DNA from: Rhizobium sp. Q54
GTDB lineage: Bacteria > Pseudomonadota > Alphaproteobacteria > ATCC43930 > CGMCC-115725
Length of the DNA: 45,448 nt
Assembly (NCBI GenBank): GCA_945861155.1
Contig: CAMATN010000027.1
Coordinates: 1-45,448 of the forward strand
Direction of reading: 5' to 3'
Shown here: positions 7,022 through 14,631 of the stretch, piece after piece
How the letters are laid out: every line of letters begins with the position of its first letter
Numbering within the stretch: position 1 is the first letter of the stretch
Notes under the pieces: generated by a model
The model's input: the letters and a program-made list of their open reading frames with translations, nothing else
What the model was told of the DNA's origin: nothing
The model's database searches: none
Program-made: the position numbers and the translations under genes

Positions 7022-8452
7022 TCAGCGCGGCAGGTGGATGCGGGCCCGCAAGCCGCCATGGGGCGAATTTTCCAGCCGCAATTCGCCGCCATGGCTGCGC
7101 GCCACGTCGCGCGCGATCGTCAGGCCGAGGCCGATCCCCCCGGTCGACGGGTTTCGCGAGGCGTCGAGCCGGCTGAAGGGCTGAAACACCCGCTCGCGTT
7201 CGGCCGCCGGGATGCCGGGTCCGTCATCGTCGATCAGGATATCGACGCCGTCTTCGAGCTTTACGCTCGACACCCAGACATGCCGGCCGTAGCGGCGGGC
7301 ATTGCCAACCAGGTTGGCGATGCAGCGCCGCAGCGCGTTCGGCCGCACCGGCAGCACCAGTTCGGCCAGCTGCGTCACCGCGAGCGGGCTGCCGTCGCGC
7401 CGCGCCGCCGCCGCCACATCCTCGATCAGACGCGCGATATCGGTGTCGACCGGCGCTTCGGTCCCCTCGCCGCGGGCGAAGTCGAGATAGAGATTGACCA
7501 GCCGTTCCATGTCCGCGACATCGGATTTGAGCTCGGCCGCGACCGGATCGTCCTTGATCAGTTCGAGGGCGAGCTTCATGCGGGTCAGCGGCGTGCGCAG
7601 ATCGTGTGACACTCCGGCGAGCATCTCGGTTCGCTGGCGGATCTGGCGCTGGATACGGTTGCGCATCTGGATGAAGGCGGCGGCGGCCTGGCGCACTTCG
7701 AGCGCGCCTTCGATCTTGGTGAAGGCGACCGGGCGCCCCTTGCCGAACCCCTCCGCCGCCGCCGCGAGCCGGCGCAGCGATTTGACCTGATTGCGCAGAA
7801 ACAGTCCGGCGACGCCCAGCAGCACCAGCGACGAGCCGACCATCCACAGGATGAAAATATAGGTGGTCGAGGTGTAGACGCGGTTGCGCGGCACGATTGC
7901 GGCGAGCACACCGCTCGGCAGCGGCACCTCGACGCGAATGTCGCGCGGGTCGCTGACCGCATCCATCCGGTAGGGCCGACCGACCCGTTCGGCGATCGCG
8001 AAACGGAGTTGTTCTTCGACCAGGCTGTCGCCCGCGGGCTCCGCCGCCGGCAATGTCGCGACCGGCGCCATGCTGAAAGCGATGCCGGTGAGCCCGGAGG
8101 CATTTTCGAGCAGCCGCGTCAGCTCCAAAGACGTATCGACATAGCGCATCGCGTCGATCACCAGACCGATATCGCCGGCGGTATCGGCCGACAGCCGTCG
8201 CGACACGGTCTCCCAGTGGCGGGCGTAAAACACCCAGGTCACGATGATCTGGAGCAACACCAGCGGCATCACGATCAACAGCAGCGAGCGGCCGAACATC
8301 GATTGCGGCAGCAACCGCTTGAGCCAGCTGCGCTGGCGAATGTCGAGAGCGTCCGGTGCGAGGTCGGGCGCCTCGACGCCTTGCATCGCCGGGTCGGCCG
8401 CTTCACTCGGGCGTGGGCGCATGGCATTTATAGGCACCTTGTCGTGCACCAT
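7022..8452 (-). CDS. Sensor histidine kinase (EnvZ-like)
   Basis: A 476-residue membrane kinase. Transmembrane helix 1 is at about residues 55-76, a periplasmic sensor loop spans 77-197, helix 2 is at 198-220, then a HAMP-like linker. The dimerisation box GVSHDLRTPLTRM carries the phosphoacceptor His283. The ATP-binding domain has the N box (CIANLVGNARRYG), G1 (DDDGPGIP) and G2 (GGIGLGLTI). Two starts are possible, ATG 8452 or ATG 8422. Its likely partner is the OmpR-type regulator at 9558-10274, transcribed in the same direction but separated by about 1.1 kb of foreign-looking DNA. The signal sensed is unknown. Confidence 0.9.
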   Translation of the reverse strand: MVHDKVPINAMRPRPSEAADPAMQGVEAPDLAPDALDIRQRSWLKRLLPQSMFGRSLLLIVMPLVLLQIIVTWVFYARHWETVSRRLSADTAGDIGLVIDAMRYVDTSLELTRLLENASGLTGIAFSMAPVATLPAAEPAGDSLVEEQLRFAIAERVGRPYRMDAVSDPRDIRVEVPLPSGVLAAIVPRNRVYTSTTYIFILWMVGSSLVLLGVAGLFLRNQVKSLRRLAAAAEGFGKGRPVAFTKIEGALEVRQAAAAFIQMRNRIQRQIRQRTEMLAGVSHDLRTPLTRMKLALELIKDDPVAAELKSDVADMERLVNLYLDFARGEGTEAPVDTDIARLIEDVAAAARRDGSPLAVTQLAELVLPVRPNALRRCIANLVGNARRYGRHVWVSSVKLEDGVDILIDDDGPGIPAAERERVFQPFSRLDASRNPSTGGIGLGLTIARDVARSHGGELRLENSPHGGLRARIHLPR

Positions 8453-8561
8453 CCTGCATCATAACTCATTGATCCTTACTTCGCTCCAGGTGTGCGATAT
8501 GGCTGCCCATTCTGCACCACCGCATCCCTGTCTTTTCCGAGATTAGGGCGAGATTTTTGCC

Positions 8562-8650
8562 ATGCGCTTTACCGACCGCACCATTGCCGCTCTCCCCTCC
8601 CCGAGCGCGGACAGCGGCTCTATGCTGACGACTCCGTCCCCGGCTTCGGG
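8562..8650 (+). pseudogene. Fragment of a P4-type tyrosine integrase (N-terminus only)
   Basis: ATG at 8562 opens MRFTDRTIAALPSP, the standard start of DUF4102/P4-like site-specific integrases. After a shift of frame at about 8610, the text QRLYADDSVPGFG continues the same domain, then TAG at 8651. The rest of the gene, including the catalytic domain, is gone. This is the scar of an integrative element. It lies in the 8453-8680 gap, which holds nothing else recognisable, and abuts the end of the Rap1a-like gene. Confidence 0.72.
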
Positions 8651-8680
8651 TAGCGGGGAGGAATTGACCTTCCCCGCCTC

Positions 8681-9043
8681 CTAACGAGGGCAAGGCATTG
8701 ATTCAATATATGCTTGCAACAATACCCATCCTACCGGCGATGCTGCCTGCTGAGGATGTTTCTGCACGAACCGACGTACCAAGTCAACATTTTGTTGCCA
8801 AGTAAATGCCATGTTCGGAGGACAATAGACCCGCTGGTCCCGGGTGCCCAATCTCTGTGATTGATTCTCTAGGTACATATTGTACCAGCTTAGGCCGACA
8901 GCTATTCCGACAATATGAACAGAACAGGTATCTTGTATATCTGCCGAAAGATTGCAAAGCTTCAGAATGACATTCGCTGGCGCTTCAGCCAAAGCTGGCC
9001 ACGAAATAAGGAAAAGTAACAAACAAGCAATCACGCGCTGCAT
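8681..9043 (-). CDS. Secreted Rap1a/Tai-family protein
   Basis: A 120-residue protein with a Sec signal peptide (MQRVIACLLLFLISWPALAE, cleaved after about residue 20). The mature part matches the Rap1a/Tai family: a Cys-containing first helix (LCNLSADIQDTC), a GIAVG segment, CPPNMAFTWQQ, the KHPQQAASP motif and a C-terminal MPCP. Cysteines 30, 40, 74 and 118 are placed for two disulfides. Founding members are periplasmic immunity proteins against type VI secretion amidases, but no effector is nearby, so the role is unknown. ATG 9043 has AGGATGG upstream; ATG 9052 is an alternative. GC is clearly lower than in the flanks (42% in 8881-8940, counted by hand). Confidence 0.72.
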   Translation of the reverse strand: MQRVIACLLLFLISWPALAEAPANVILKLCNLSADIQDTCSVHIVGIAVGLSWYNMYLENQSQRLGTRDQRVYCPPNMAFTWQQNVDLVRRFVQKHPQQAASPVGWVLLQAYIESMPCPR

Positions 9044-9084
9044 TTTACCCATCCTACTGAGGCCGGATTGCCGACGCCCAAAAA

Positions 9085-9111
9085 GAAAGCGGGATATTTT
9101 ATCCCGCTTTC
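9085..9111 (-). terminator. Rho-independent terminator, leftward
   Basis: A perfect 12-base stem (GAAAGCGGGATA and its complement) around a TTT loop. Read on the minus strand, it is followed by CTTTTTGGG. It lies 25 bases past the stop of the gene at 9136 and separates it from the Rap1a-like gene. Confidence 0.85.
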
Positions 9112-9135
9112 GGCGTAACACGCTATCGGCAAATA

Positions 9136-9480
9136 CTATTCTGAAACTGCTGCGCCGAGGAGGTTGTTAGTATCCTCTTCCGACAAACCGTACGGCTCGG
9201 TCGTCAAGCGTTCGCGCAATTCATCGAAGGTGTAACCCGTGCGATGCGGCCCCAAATCGAAGCCGCCAACCGGTTCGTTGTGGCGCCAGGTGGTCTGCAT
9301 GCCACCGATCGCATACCGCGGTTCGGTGCCAGCATAGGGAAACCGTTCTACAAAAATAACGTGGTGCATAAGATCATTGCTTCTTAAAAAGTTTGGAGGG
9401 TTCGCGCGATCCGCCTGCGGCGGAACAAAAAATAGATCGGGTTGACTAGACAGCGGTTCAACCATGACAAAACGTCGCAT
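9136..9480 (-). CDS. Hypothetical protein in the inserted segment
   Basis: A 114-residue soluble protein that I do not recognise. It has no signal peptide or membrane segment. Visible features are MHHVIFVERFPYAG, the segment IGGMQTTWRHNEPVGGFDLG and a C-terminal TFDELRERLTTEPYGLSEED. The start is uncertain: ATG 9480 (GGAGAG about 14 bases upstream) or ATG 9465. A strong terminator follows. Base composition is less GC-rich than the flanking two-component genes, and it sits between the regulator and its probable kinase, so it most likely arrived with the Rap1a-like gene and the integrase remnant. Confidence 0.5.
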   Translation of the reverse strand: MRRFVMVEPLSSQPDLFFVPPQADRANPPNFLRSNDLMHHVIFVERFPYAGTEPRYAIGGMQTTWRHNEPVGGFDLGPHRTGYTFDELRERLTTEPYGLSEEDTNNLLGAAVSE

Positions 9481-9557
9481 ACACTCGCGGCGACGCTCTC
9501 CAGGTTACGGTGAGACTATAACGAGATTAGACCCTCAAAAAGGCGCAGAAATCCTCT

Positions 9558-10274
9558 TTACTCGGGCTTGAGCGCATAGCCGGTGCCGCGCACGGTTTGG
9601 AGGTAGCGCGGGTAGCGCGGGTCGGGCTCGATCTTGCGGCGCAGGCGGGTCATCTGCACATCGACGTTGCGGATATTGCCGCGGAACGGCGCCGCCTGCG
9701 ACAGATCCTCGCGAGACACCGGGTCGCCCGCCCGCGCCGCCAGGCTCGACAGCAACCCGGCCTCGGCGGCGGTCAGATGCACGATCTCGGCGCCGCGGAA
9801 CAGCTCGTTGCGGCTGAGATCGAAGCGAAACGCGCCAAAGCGGATGTTGTCCGGCGTATCGTCGGGCGCCCCGCTCCGATCCAGGATGTTGCGGATTCGC
9901 AGCACCAGCTCGCGCGGCTCGAACGGCTTTGCGAGGTAGTCGTCGGCCCCCAGTTCGAGCCCGTTGACGCGGTCCTCGGGCTCGCCCATCGCGGTCAGCA
10001 GCAGCACAGGAACGCGCGGCATCCGGCCCTCGCCGCGACCCTCGCCCAGCCCCTCGGAGCGCAACGCCCGCGTCAGGTCGAGCCCGCTTTCGCCGGGCAT
10101 CATCACATCGAGCACGATCAGGTCGAAGGCAAAGCCGGCGAGGCTGGCCCGCGCCTCCTGCGCGTTCGCGGCGAGGGTCAGGCGAAAACCATTGTCGGAC
10201 AGATAGCGGCGCAGCAACTCGCGCAGCCGCGCATCGTCGTCGACAACGAGAAGATGCGGTTCAGAATCGCTCAT
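9558..10274 (-). CDS. OmpR-family response regulator
   Basis: A 238-residue regulator. The receiver domain has the acidic pair in VVDDDARL, phosphoacceptor Asp56 (LIVLDVMMPG), Thr94 and Lys116 (YLAKPFEP). The winged-helix DNA-binding domain covers about residues 145-238 (SREDLSQAAPF, NVDVQMTRLRRKIEPDP, TVRGTGYALKPE). A Gly/Glu-rich stretch (EGLGEGRGEGRM, about residues 74-85) is inserted before strand 4 of the receiver, which is unusual. ATG 10274 gives the standard receiver start. It lies 26 bases after recX on the same strand. The likely kinase partner is at 7022-8452, beyond the inserted segment. Confidence 0.92.
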   Translation of the reverse strand: MSDSEPHLLVVDDDARLRELLRRYLSDNGFRLTLAANAQEARASLAGFAFDLIVLDVMMPGESGLDLTRALRSEGLGEGRGEGRMPRVPVLLLTAMGEPEDRVNGLELGADDYLAKPFEPRELVLRIRNILDRSGAPDDTPDNIRFGAFRFDLSRNELFRGAEIVHLTAAEAGLLSSLAARAGDPVSREDLSQAAPFRGNIRNVDVQMTRLRRKIEPDPRYPRYLQTVRGTGYALKPE

Positions 10275-10299
10275 TGCGGCCACTATACCCCAGGCGCCG

Positions 10300-10938
10300 T
10301 CATTCTTGCGAAAGCGACGCATTTTCGAGCAAGGCGGCGATTTCCGCGTCGTCGACGCAGGTCAGGACCGCCTCGGCGGCGCGTCGGCCGAAGCCGGCGC
10401 GCGCGAAGGCGGCGAGCTCGCGCCGGCGCTCGGTCGGGGCCGTCCGGTACGGGCCGAGCCGGCGCCGCCGGGCAAAGGCGCAGGCTGCGGCGAGGTCGGG
10501 ATCGGCTGCCCCCTCGCGCAATTCCGCCAGCGCCAACGCGGCGTCCGCGGCGCCGATGCCTTTGGCTGCGAGCCCGGCCGCGATGCGGCGCAGCGAGCGC
10601 CCGCGCGCCAACCCCTGGCGCGCCCGGCCGGCGGCGTACACCGCATCGTCGAGCAGCCCCGCCGCGCGGTAGCGCGCGATCAGTGCGTCGATCAGCAACC
10701 CGGCCGCGCCGATCGCCTCGCCGTCGCCACCGACGCGCCGCCGCACCCGGCGCCGCAAAACCAGGCGCAAATGCGCGGCCGAGCTGGCATAGCGCTCGAG
10801 GTAGAAAAGCGCCCAGGTTTCGAGACGCGCCGCATCGATCGGCGGCGCCTCATCGGCGGTCGTGTCGGAGGGCGTGTCGGAGAGCGATTGCATCTGTCGC
10901 ACCAGCTTTAGCGCCGCGAGCGCATTTCCCTCTATCAT
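10300..10938 (-). CDS. recX: RecX-family regulatory protein
   Basis: About 212 residues. RecX proteins bind RecA filaments and limit recombination and SOS induction. The family core begins RLETWALFYLERYASSAAHL and includes LLDDAVYAAGRARQGLARGR, IAAGLAAKGIG and a C-terminal ELAAFARAGFGRRAAEAVL, i.e. repeated three-helix units. ATG 10938 is used here; ATG 10893 (start MQSLSDTP) is equally possible and would leave 75 rather than 30 bases to the divergent transporter. No recA lies in this window. The same frame stays open far upstream through the transporter, which is a high-GC artefact. Confidence 0.8.
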   Translation of the reverse strand: MIEGNALAALKLVRQMQSLSDTPSDTTADEAPPIDAARLETWALFYLERYASSAAHLRLVLRRRVRRRVGGDGEAIGAAGLLIDALIARYRAAGLLDDAVYAAGRARQGLARGRSLRRIAAGLAAKGIGAADAALALAELREGAADPDLAAACAFARRRRLGPYRTAPTERRRELAAFARAGFGRRAAEAVLTCVDDAEIAALLENASLSQE

Positions 10939-10968
10939 ATCGCAGGCCCAACATCCGAGACCCCTGCG

Positions 10969-12432
10969 GTGAGCGACGCCGGCGCCCCGTTTTCGACCGC
11001 CGTTCAACCCCGGCGGCGCATCGTGATCCCGCTGATCGTCGGCTGCGCGTTTCTGATGGAGGGGCTCGATTCGACGATGATCGTGGTGGCGATCCCGGCG
11101 ATGGCGAAAAGCCTCGGCGAGAGCCCGCTGCGCCTCAATCTGGTCATCACGAGCTACCTGCTGAGCCTGGCGGTCTTTATCCCGGTCAGCGGCTGGATCG
11201 CCGACCGCTTTGGGGCGCGCCGGGTGTTCTGCGCCGCGGTGCTGCTCTTTGCCGGCGGGTCGGCGTTGTGCGCGCTGGCCGACACTCTCCCAATGCTGGT
11301 GGCGATGCGGGTGGTGCAGGGCTTTGGCGGCGCGATGATGACGCCGGTCGGGCGGCTCATTCTGCTGCGCAGCTTTCCGCGCGCCGGGCTCGTATCGGCG
11401 ATGAACTGGATGACGATCCCGTCGATGATCGGCCCTTTGGTCGGACCGCTGGTCGGCGGGGTGCTGACCGATTACGTGTCGTGGCGCTGGATCTTTTATC
11501 TGAACATCCCGATCGGGCTGGTCGGCGGCGCGCTGGCGCTGTGGTATTTCGACAATTTTCGCGCGCCGGCGCCGACCCGGTTCGATCTCGTCGGCTTCGG
11601 GATCTGCGGGATCGGGCTGTTTCTGCTCGAATTCGCGATCGAGAATGTCGGCCGCCCGATGATCCCGCCGGCTATCGGCGCGGCGTTTTTTCCGCTGGCG
11701 CTGCTCGCGTTCTACGCCTACCGCCGGCACGCCCGACGCAGCGCCTCGCCGGTGCTCGACCTGAACCTGCTCAAGATCAAGACATTTTACATCGGCACGA
11801 TAACCGGCGGCATCTGCCGGGTCGGGCTCGACGCGACGCCGTTTCTGTTGCCGCTGTTGCTCCAGGTCGGGTTCGGGCTCAGCGCGGTCGAGACCGGGCT
11901 CTTGATCTTTTCGTCGACCTTCGGCGCGATGCTGGTCCGCGCCTTTTCGCGACGCCTGCTGCGCCTCGCCGGGTTTCGCTGGACCCTGGTCGGCGGCGCC
12001 GTGCTGTCGGCCGCGATCACCGCCGGGTTTGCCCTGTTGAGCGCCGACACGCCGCACTGGATCATCGTTCTGGTCGTGCTGCTGTCGGGCTGCATCCGCA
12101 GCATTCAGTATCTGGCGCTGAACACGATCAGCTATGCCGATGTGCCCTCGACGATGCTGAGCCGCGGCACCAGCGTCGGCGGCGTCGTGCAGCAATTGGC
12201 GCGCGGTTTCGGGGTCGCGATCGGCGCCGCGCTGCTCGCGGTGGTGGCCGGCCCCGAGCATGTGACCTCGGACGATTTCCGCGTCGTCTTTCTGCTGATT
12301 GCGCTGGTCCCGCTGATTTCGGCGTTCGGCTTTCTGCGCCTCGGCCCGACCGATGGCGCCGAGGTCAGCGGGCACCGGGCCCGGCGTCCTGGCCCGACGC
12401 CGACGGGCCGATCGGGGACCGACGACGAATAA
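10969..12432 (+). CDS. DHA2-family MFS drug efflux transporter
   Basis: A 487-residue major facilitator with about 14 membrane helices, the EmrB/QacA (DHA2) arrangement. Signatures seen are MEGLDSTMIVVAIPAMAKSL in helix 1, the motif-A-like GWIADRFGARR loop, VVQGFGGAMMTPVGRLILLR and the motif C-like region WMTIPSMIGPLVGPLVGG. It should export small amphipathic compounds by proton antiport; the substrate is not predictable. The gene starts at GTG 10969. It is divergent from recX. The C-terminal 30 residues are a Gly/Pro/Arg-rich cytoplasmic tail. Confidence 0.9.
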   Translation: MSDAGAPFSTAVQPRRRIVIPLIVGCAFLMEGLDSTMIVVAIPAMAKSLGESPLRLNLVITSYLLSLAVFIPVSGWIADRFGARRVFCAAVLLFAGGSALCALADTLPMLVAMRVVQGFGGAMMTPVGRLILLRSFPRAGLVSAMNWMTIPSMIGPLVGPLVGGVLTDYVSWRWIFYLNIPIGLVGGALALWYFDNFRAPAPTRFDLVGFGICGIGLFLLEFAIENVGRPMIPPAIGAAFFPLALLAFYAYRRHARRSASPVLDLNLLKIKTFYIGTITGGICRVGLDATPFLLPLLLQVGFGLSAVETGLLIFSSTFGAMLVRAFSRRLLRLAGFRWTLVGGAVLSAAITAGFALLSADTPHWIIVLVVLLSGCIRSIQYLALNTISYADVPSTMLSRGTSVGGVVQQLARGFGVAIGAALLAVVAGPEHVTSDDFRVVFLLIALVPLISAFGFLRLGPTDGAEVSGHRARRPGPTPTGRSGTDDE

Positions 12433-12535
12433 CAAGGCTGGGACGACCGATCGCGCAGTCGTGCCGGCGCGGTCGGTGTGATATTACCTCGCCGCGAGTC
12501 ATTTTGTCGAAGCGTGCCCACAACCGCGGTCATCC

Positions 12536-13156
12536 ATGCTTCCACCTCAAGACGATGTCAGGGGCCAGCCACACCGTCAGCGAGGATGGGCGGCCTTCCG
12601 CCCTCTCCCGCAATCGCCAACGGCCGCCGAGATTGTCGCCGACCGAGGCTTGTCGCTGGCCTTCCGCAGCGCGGCGGCTTTCGTCTTCGCGACCGCGTTT
12701 TTGTGGCCGACGATCAACGACGCGATGCTGTTCCGACTGTTCGCGGCCTATGCCTTCGTCGACGGCGTTCTGGCGCTCGCCCCCGGCGGGTGGGAGTTGT
12801 CGTATCGCCGGGCGTGGCCGCTGCTGATCGGCGGATGCGTCAACCTGGTCGGGTCGGGGATCGCCTATGCCTGGCCCGGGATGAATGTGCCGATGTTGGC
12901 CGATGTGACCGCGATCTGGGCTGTCGCGATCGGCGGCACGTTCGCGATCGCGTGTTTCACGCTGCGGGAGGCCGACCCGGATTGTCTTTTACTGCTCGGC
13001 GGCATCGCCTCGCTGGTCTTCGGCCGAGCCCTGATGTCGCAATTGGCCGGCGATGTCATCGTCTTGTCGACCTGGATGGGTCTCTATGCACTGACGATGG
13101 GGGTTCTTTTGTTAAAGCTGACGTTGCGGCGCTACCTGGCGATGTTGGATTTCTAG
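12536..13156 (+). CDS. HdeD/DUF308-like membrane protein
   Basis: A 206-residue protein with about six hydrophobic helices after a hydrophilic N-terminus of about 45 residues. The helix pairs LRSAAAF/WPTINDAML, AYAFVDGVLALAPGG, WPLLIGGCVNLVGSGIAY, LADVTAIWAVAIGG and WMGLYALTMGVLLLKL follow the HdeD pattern of repeated pairs ending in W-x-x-x-Y/G. Function in this family is poorly known; acid resistance in E. coli HdeD is not transferable. A later start near residue 40 (SLAFRSAAAF) is possible. The gene ends convergent with the P450 operon, and the 91-base gap between them holds a decayed repeat half (CTGGATTCCCGCTTTCGCGA). Confidence 0.7.
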   Translation: MLPPQDDVRGQPHRQRGWAAFRPLPQSPTAAEIVADRGLSLAFRSAAAFVFATAFLWPTINDAMLFRLFAAYAFVDGVLALAPGGWELSYRRAWPLLIGGCVNLVGSGIAYAWPGMNVPMLADVTAIWAVAIGGTFAIACFTLREADPDCLLLLGGIASLVFGRALMSQLAGDVIVLSTWMGLYALTMGVLLLKLTLRRYLAMLDF

Positions 13157-13247
13157 CGCACGACTGTTGAAGCCGTGCCGCCCCTGGATTCCCGCTTTCG
13201 CGAAGGGCTGTCCGGTTAACTTCGCAAACGCGGTTGTGCACAGCCGG

Positions 13248-14615
13248 TCAGCGCGGCTCCACCGTGACCATGATGCCGTGGCGCGGGCGCAGCGTGGTCC
13301 AGGCGGTCGGCTCGATCGCCTGACCGGGAACGAGGCGAAAGCGGAACCGCGCCGCCAGGATCGCCACCGTGATCAGGATCTCGTTGATCGCCAGCGCGGC
13401 GCCCGGGCAGACATGCGGCCCGACGCCGAACGGGATGTACGAATAGCGCGGGCGCGCGCCGGCCCGCTCCGGGCTGAAGCGGTCGGGGTCGAAACGGTCC
13501 GGGTCGGCCCACAATTTGCGGTGGCGGTGCACGACCCACGGCATCACCGCGACGACCGACCCGCGCGGGACCCGATGCCCGCTCACCGTGTCGTCGGCCG
13601 CGGCGGTGCGCAAGGTCAGCGGCAGCGGCGGATAGAGCCGCATCGTCTCGTCCACCAGCTGGCGCAGATAGACGAGCTTCGGCAGGTCGTCGGGAGCCGG
13701 GGTGCGCCCGCCGAGCACGTCGTCAAGCTCGGCATGCAGCTTCTGCTCGGCCCAGGGGTGCATCGCCAGCAGGTACCACAGCCAGGTCATCGCGCGCAGC
13801 GGCGTTGCCGCCGTCGCCGAGAGGGTCAGGACCTCGTCGCGGATTTCCGCGGTCGTCAGCGTCTGGCCGGTCTGGCGGTCTGGTGTGGTCGCCATGCGCC
13901 ACAACAAATCCTTGCCGCCGGCATAGTCTGGGCGGCGCCGTTCCGCGACCAGCCGATCGAGCAGCGCGTAATATTTGTCGACCCCGCTTCGGCCGCGGCG
14001 CCAGCGCTCGACAAAGCGCAGCCGGCGCGGCGTCGGCAGCACGTCGAGGATGCTGTATTTCTCCGGATAGCGCCCCATCCGCAGCACCATCTCGTCGATC
14101 CCGGGCTCGTCGCCGGCCCAGACGTACCCGGTCGTGCGCGTGATCAGATGCTGCAAGGTGCGGCCGATTTCGAGCGGCTGGCCCTGCGGGACCGCCGCCA
14201 ATAGCCGCGCCATGTGCTCGGTCAACTCGATCAGGGTCGGCAGGTCGGGACGCAGCGCGCGCTGGTCGAGCGCCGGGTTGATGATCCGGCGATGGCGCCA
14301 CCACGCCTCGCCTTCGAGGCAGACCATGCCGCCGCGCGAGCTGAACTCGAAGATCCGCCGGATCGCGCCGATGCGGTGGTAATTGTCGGTATTGTCCTGC
14401 AACACGCGCCGCATGCCGTCGGGATCGCTGACAACGAACACCCGCCCCCAGAAAAAGCGGCGCTCGACGAATAATTCCTCGAACAGCTCGTCGTCGCAGG
14501 CGGCGAGCGAATTGATCGGAAAAATCCTGATCAGCGCGAGCGTCGAGAGGCCGCGCGCCGGCCGCGGCGGCATCGCCAATGCCGGCGCTGATTCGGTTTT
14601 GTGGACGAGTGTCAC
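13248..14615 (-). CDS. Cytochrome P450 (second of a tandem pair)
   Basis: A 455-residue soluble P450. Present are the C-helix WWRHRR, the K-helix E323-TM-R326 (DETMRLYPPL), the DPDRFDPDRF meander and the haem loop FGVGPHVCPG with Cys403. In the I-helix the usual A-G-x-(D/E)-T-T is replaced by ATAATP (residues 267-272): the acid is Ala and the following Thr is kept. This should weaken the normal proton relay for O2 activation. Substrate and redox partners are unknown; no ferredoxin is adjacent. It follows the first P450 by 16 bases, so they form an operon. Confidence 0.93.
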   Translation of the reverse strand: MTLVHKTESAPALAMPPRPARGLSTLALIRIFPINSLAACDDELFEELFVERRFFWGRVFVVSDPDGMRRVLQDNTDNYHRIGAIRRIFEFSSRGGMVCLEGEAWWRHRRIINPALDQRALRPDLPTLIELTEHMARLLAAVPQGQPLEIGRTLQHLITRTTGYVWAGDEPGIDEMVLRMGRYPEKYSILDVLPTPRRLRFVERWRRGRSGVDKYYALLDRLVAERRRPDYAGGKDLLWRMATTPDRQTGQTLTTAEIRDEVLTLSATAATPLRAMTWLWYLLAMHPWAEQKLHAELDDVLGGRTPAPDDLPKLVYLRQLVDETMRLYPPLPLTLRTAAADDTVSGHRVPRGSVVAVMPWVVHRHRKLWADPDRFDPDRFSPERAGARPRYSYIPFGVGPHVCPGAALAINEILITVAILAARFRFRLVPGQAIEPTAWTTLRPRHGIMVTVEPR

Positions 14616-14631
14616 CGGCGCCTTCCCGCCT

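Noticed and set aside
8681-9480. A complete type VI effector-immunity pair formed by the Rap1a-like gene and its neighbour
   Set aside because: The 114-residue neighbour lacks a visible amidase Cys-His pattern, and a terminator separates the two genes.
10939-12435. Upstream extension of the recX frame to 711 codons
   Set aside because: The added part is antisense to the DHA2 transporter, of low complexity and without family similarity. Only the RecX-like end is real.
12438-12474. Hairpin after the DHA2 transporter (CCGATCGCGC and GCGCGGTCGG arms)
   Set aside because: The stem is good but no T-run follows, so I do not call a terminator.
9597-12827. Open frame of 1076 codons on the plus strand
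   Set aside because: It runs antisense to the response regulator and recX and out of frame through the transporter. Composition is Arg/Ala/Pro-rich with no domain, as expected of shadow frames in high-GC DNA.
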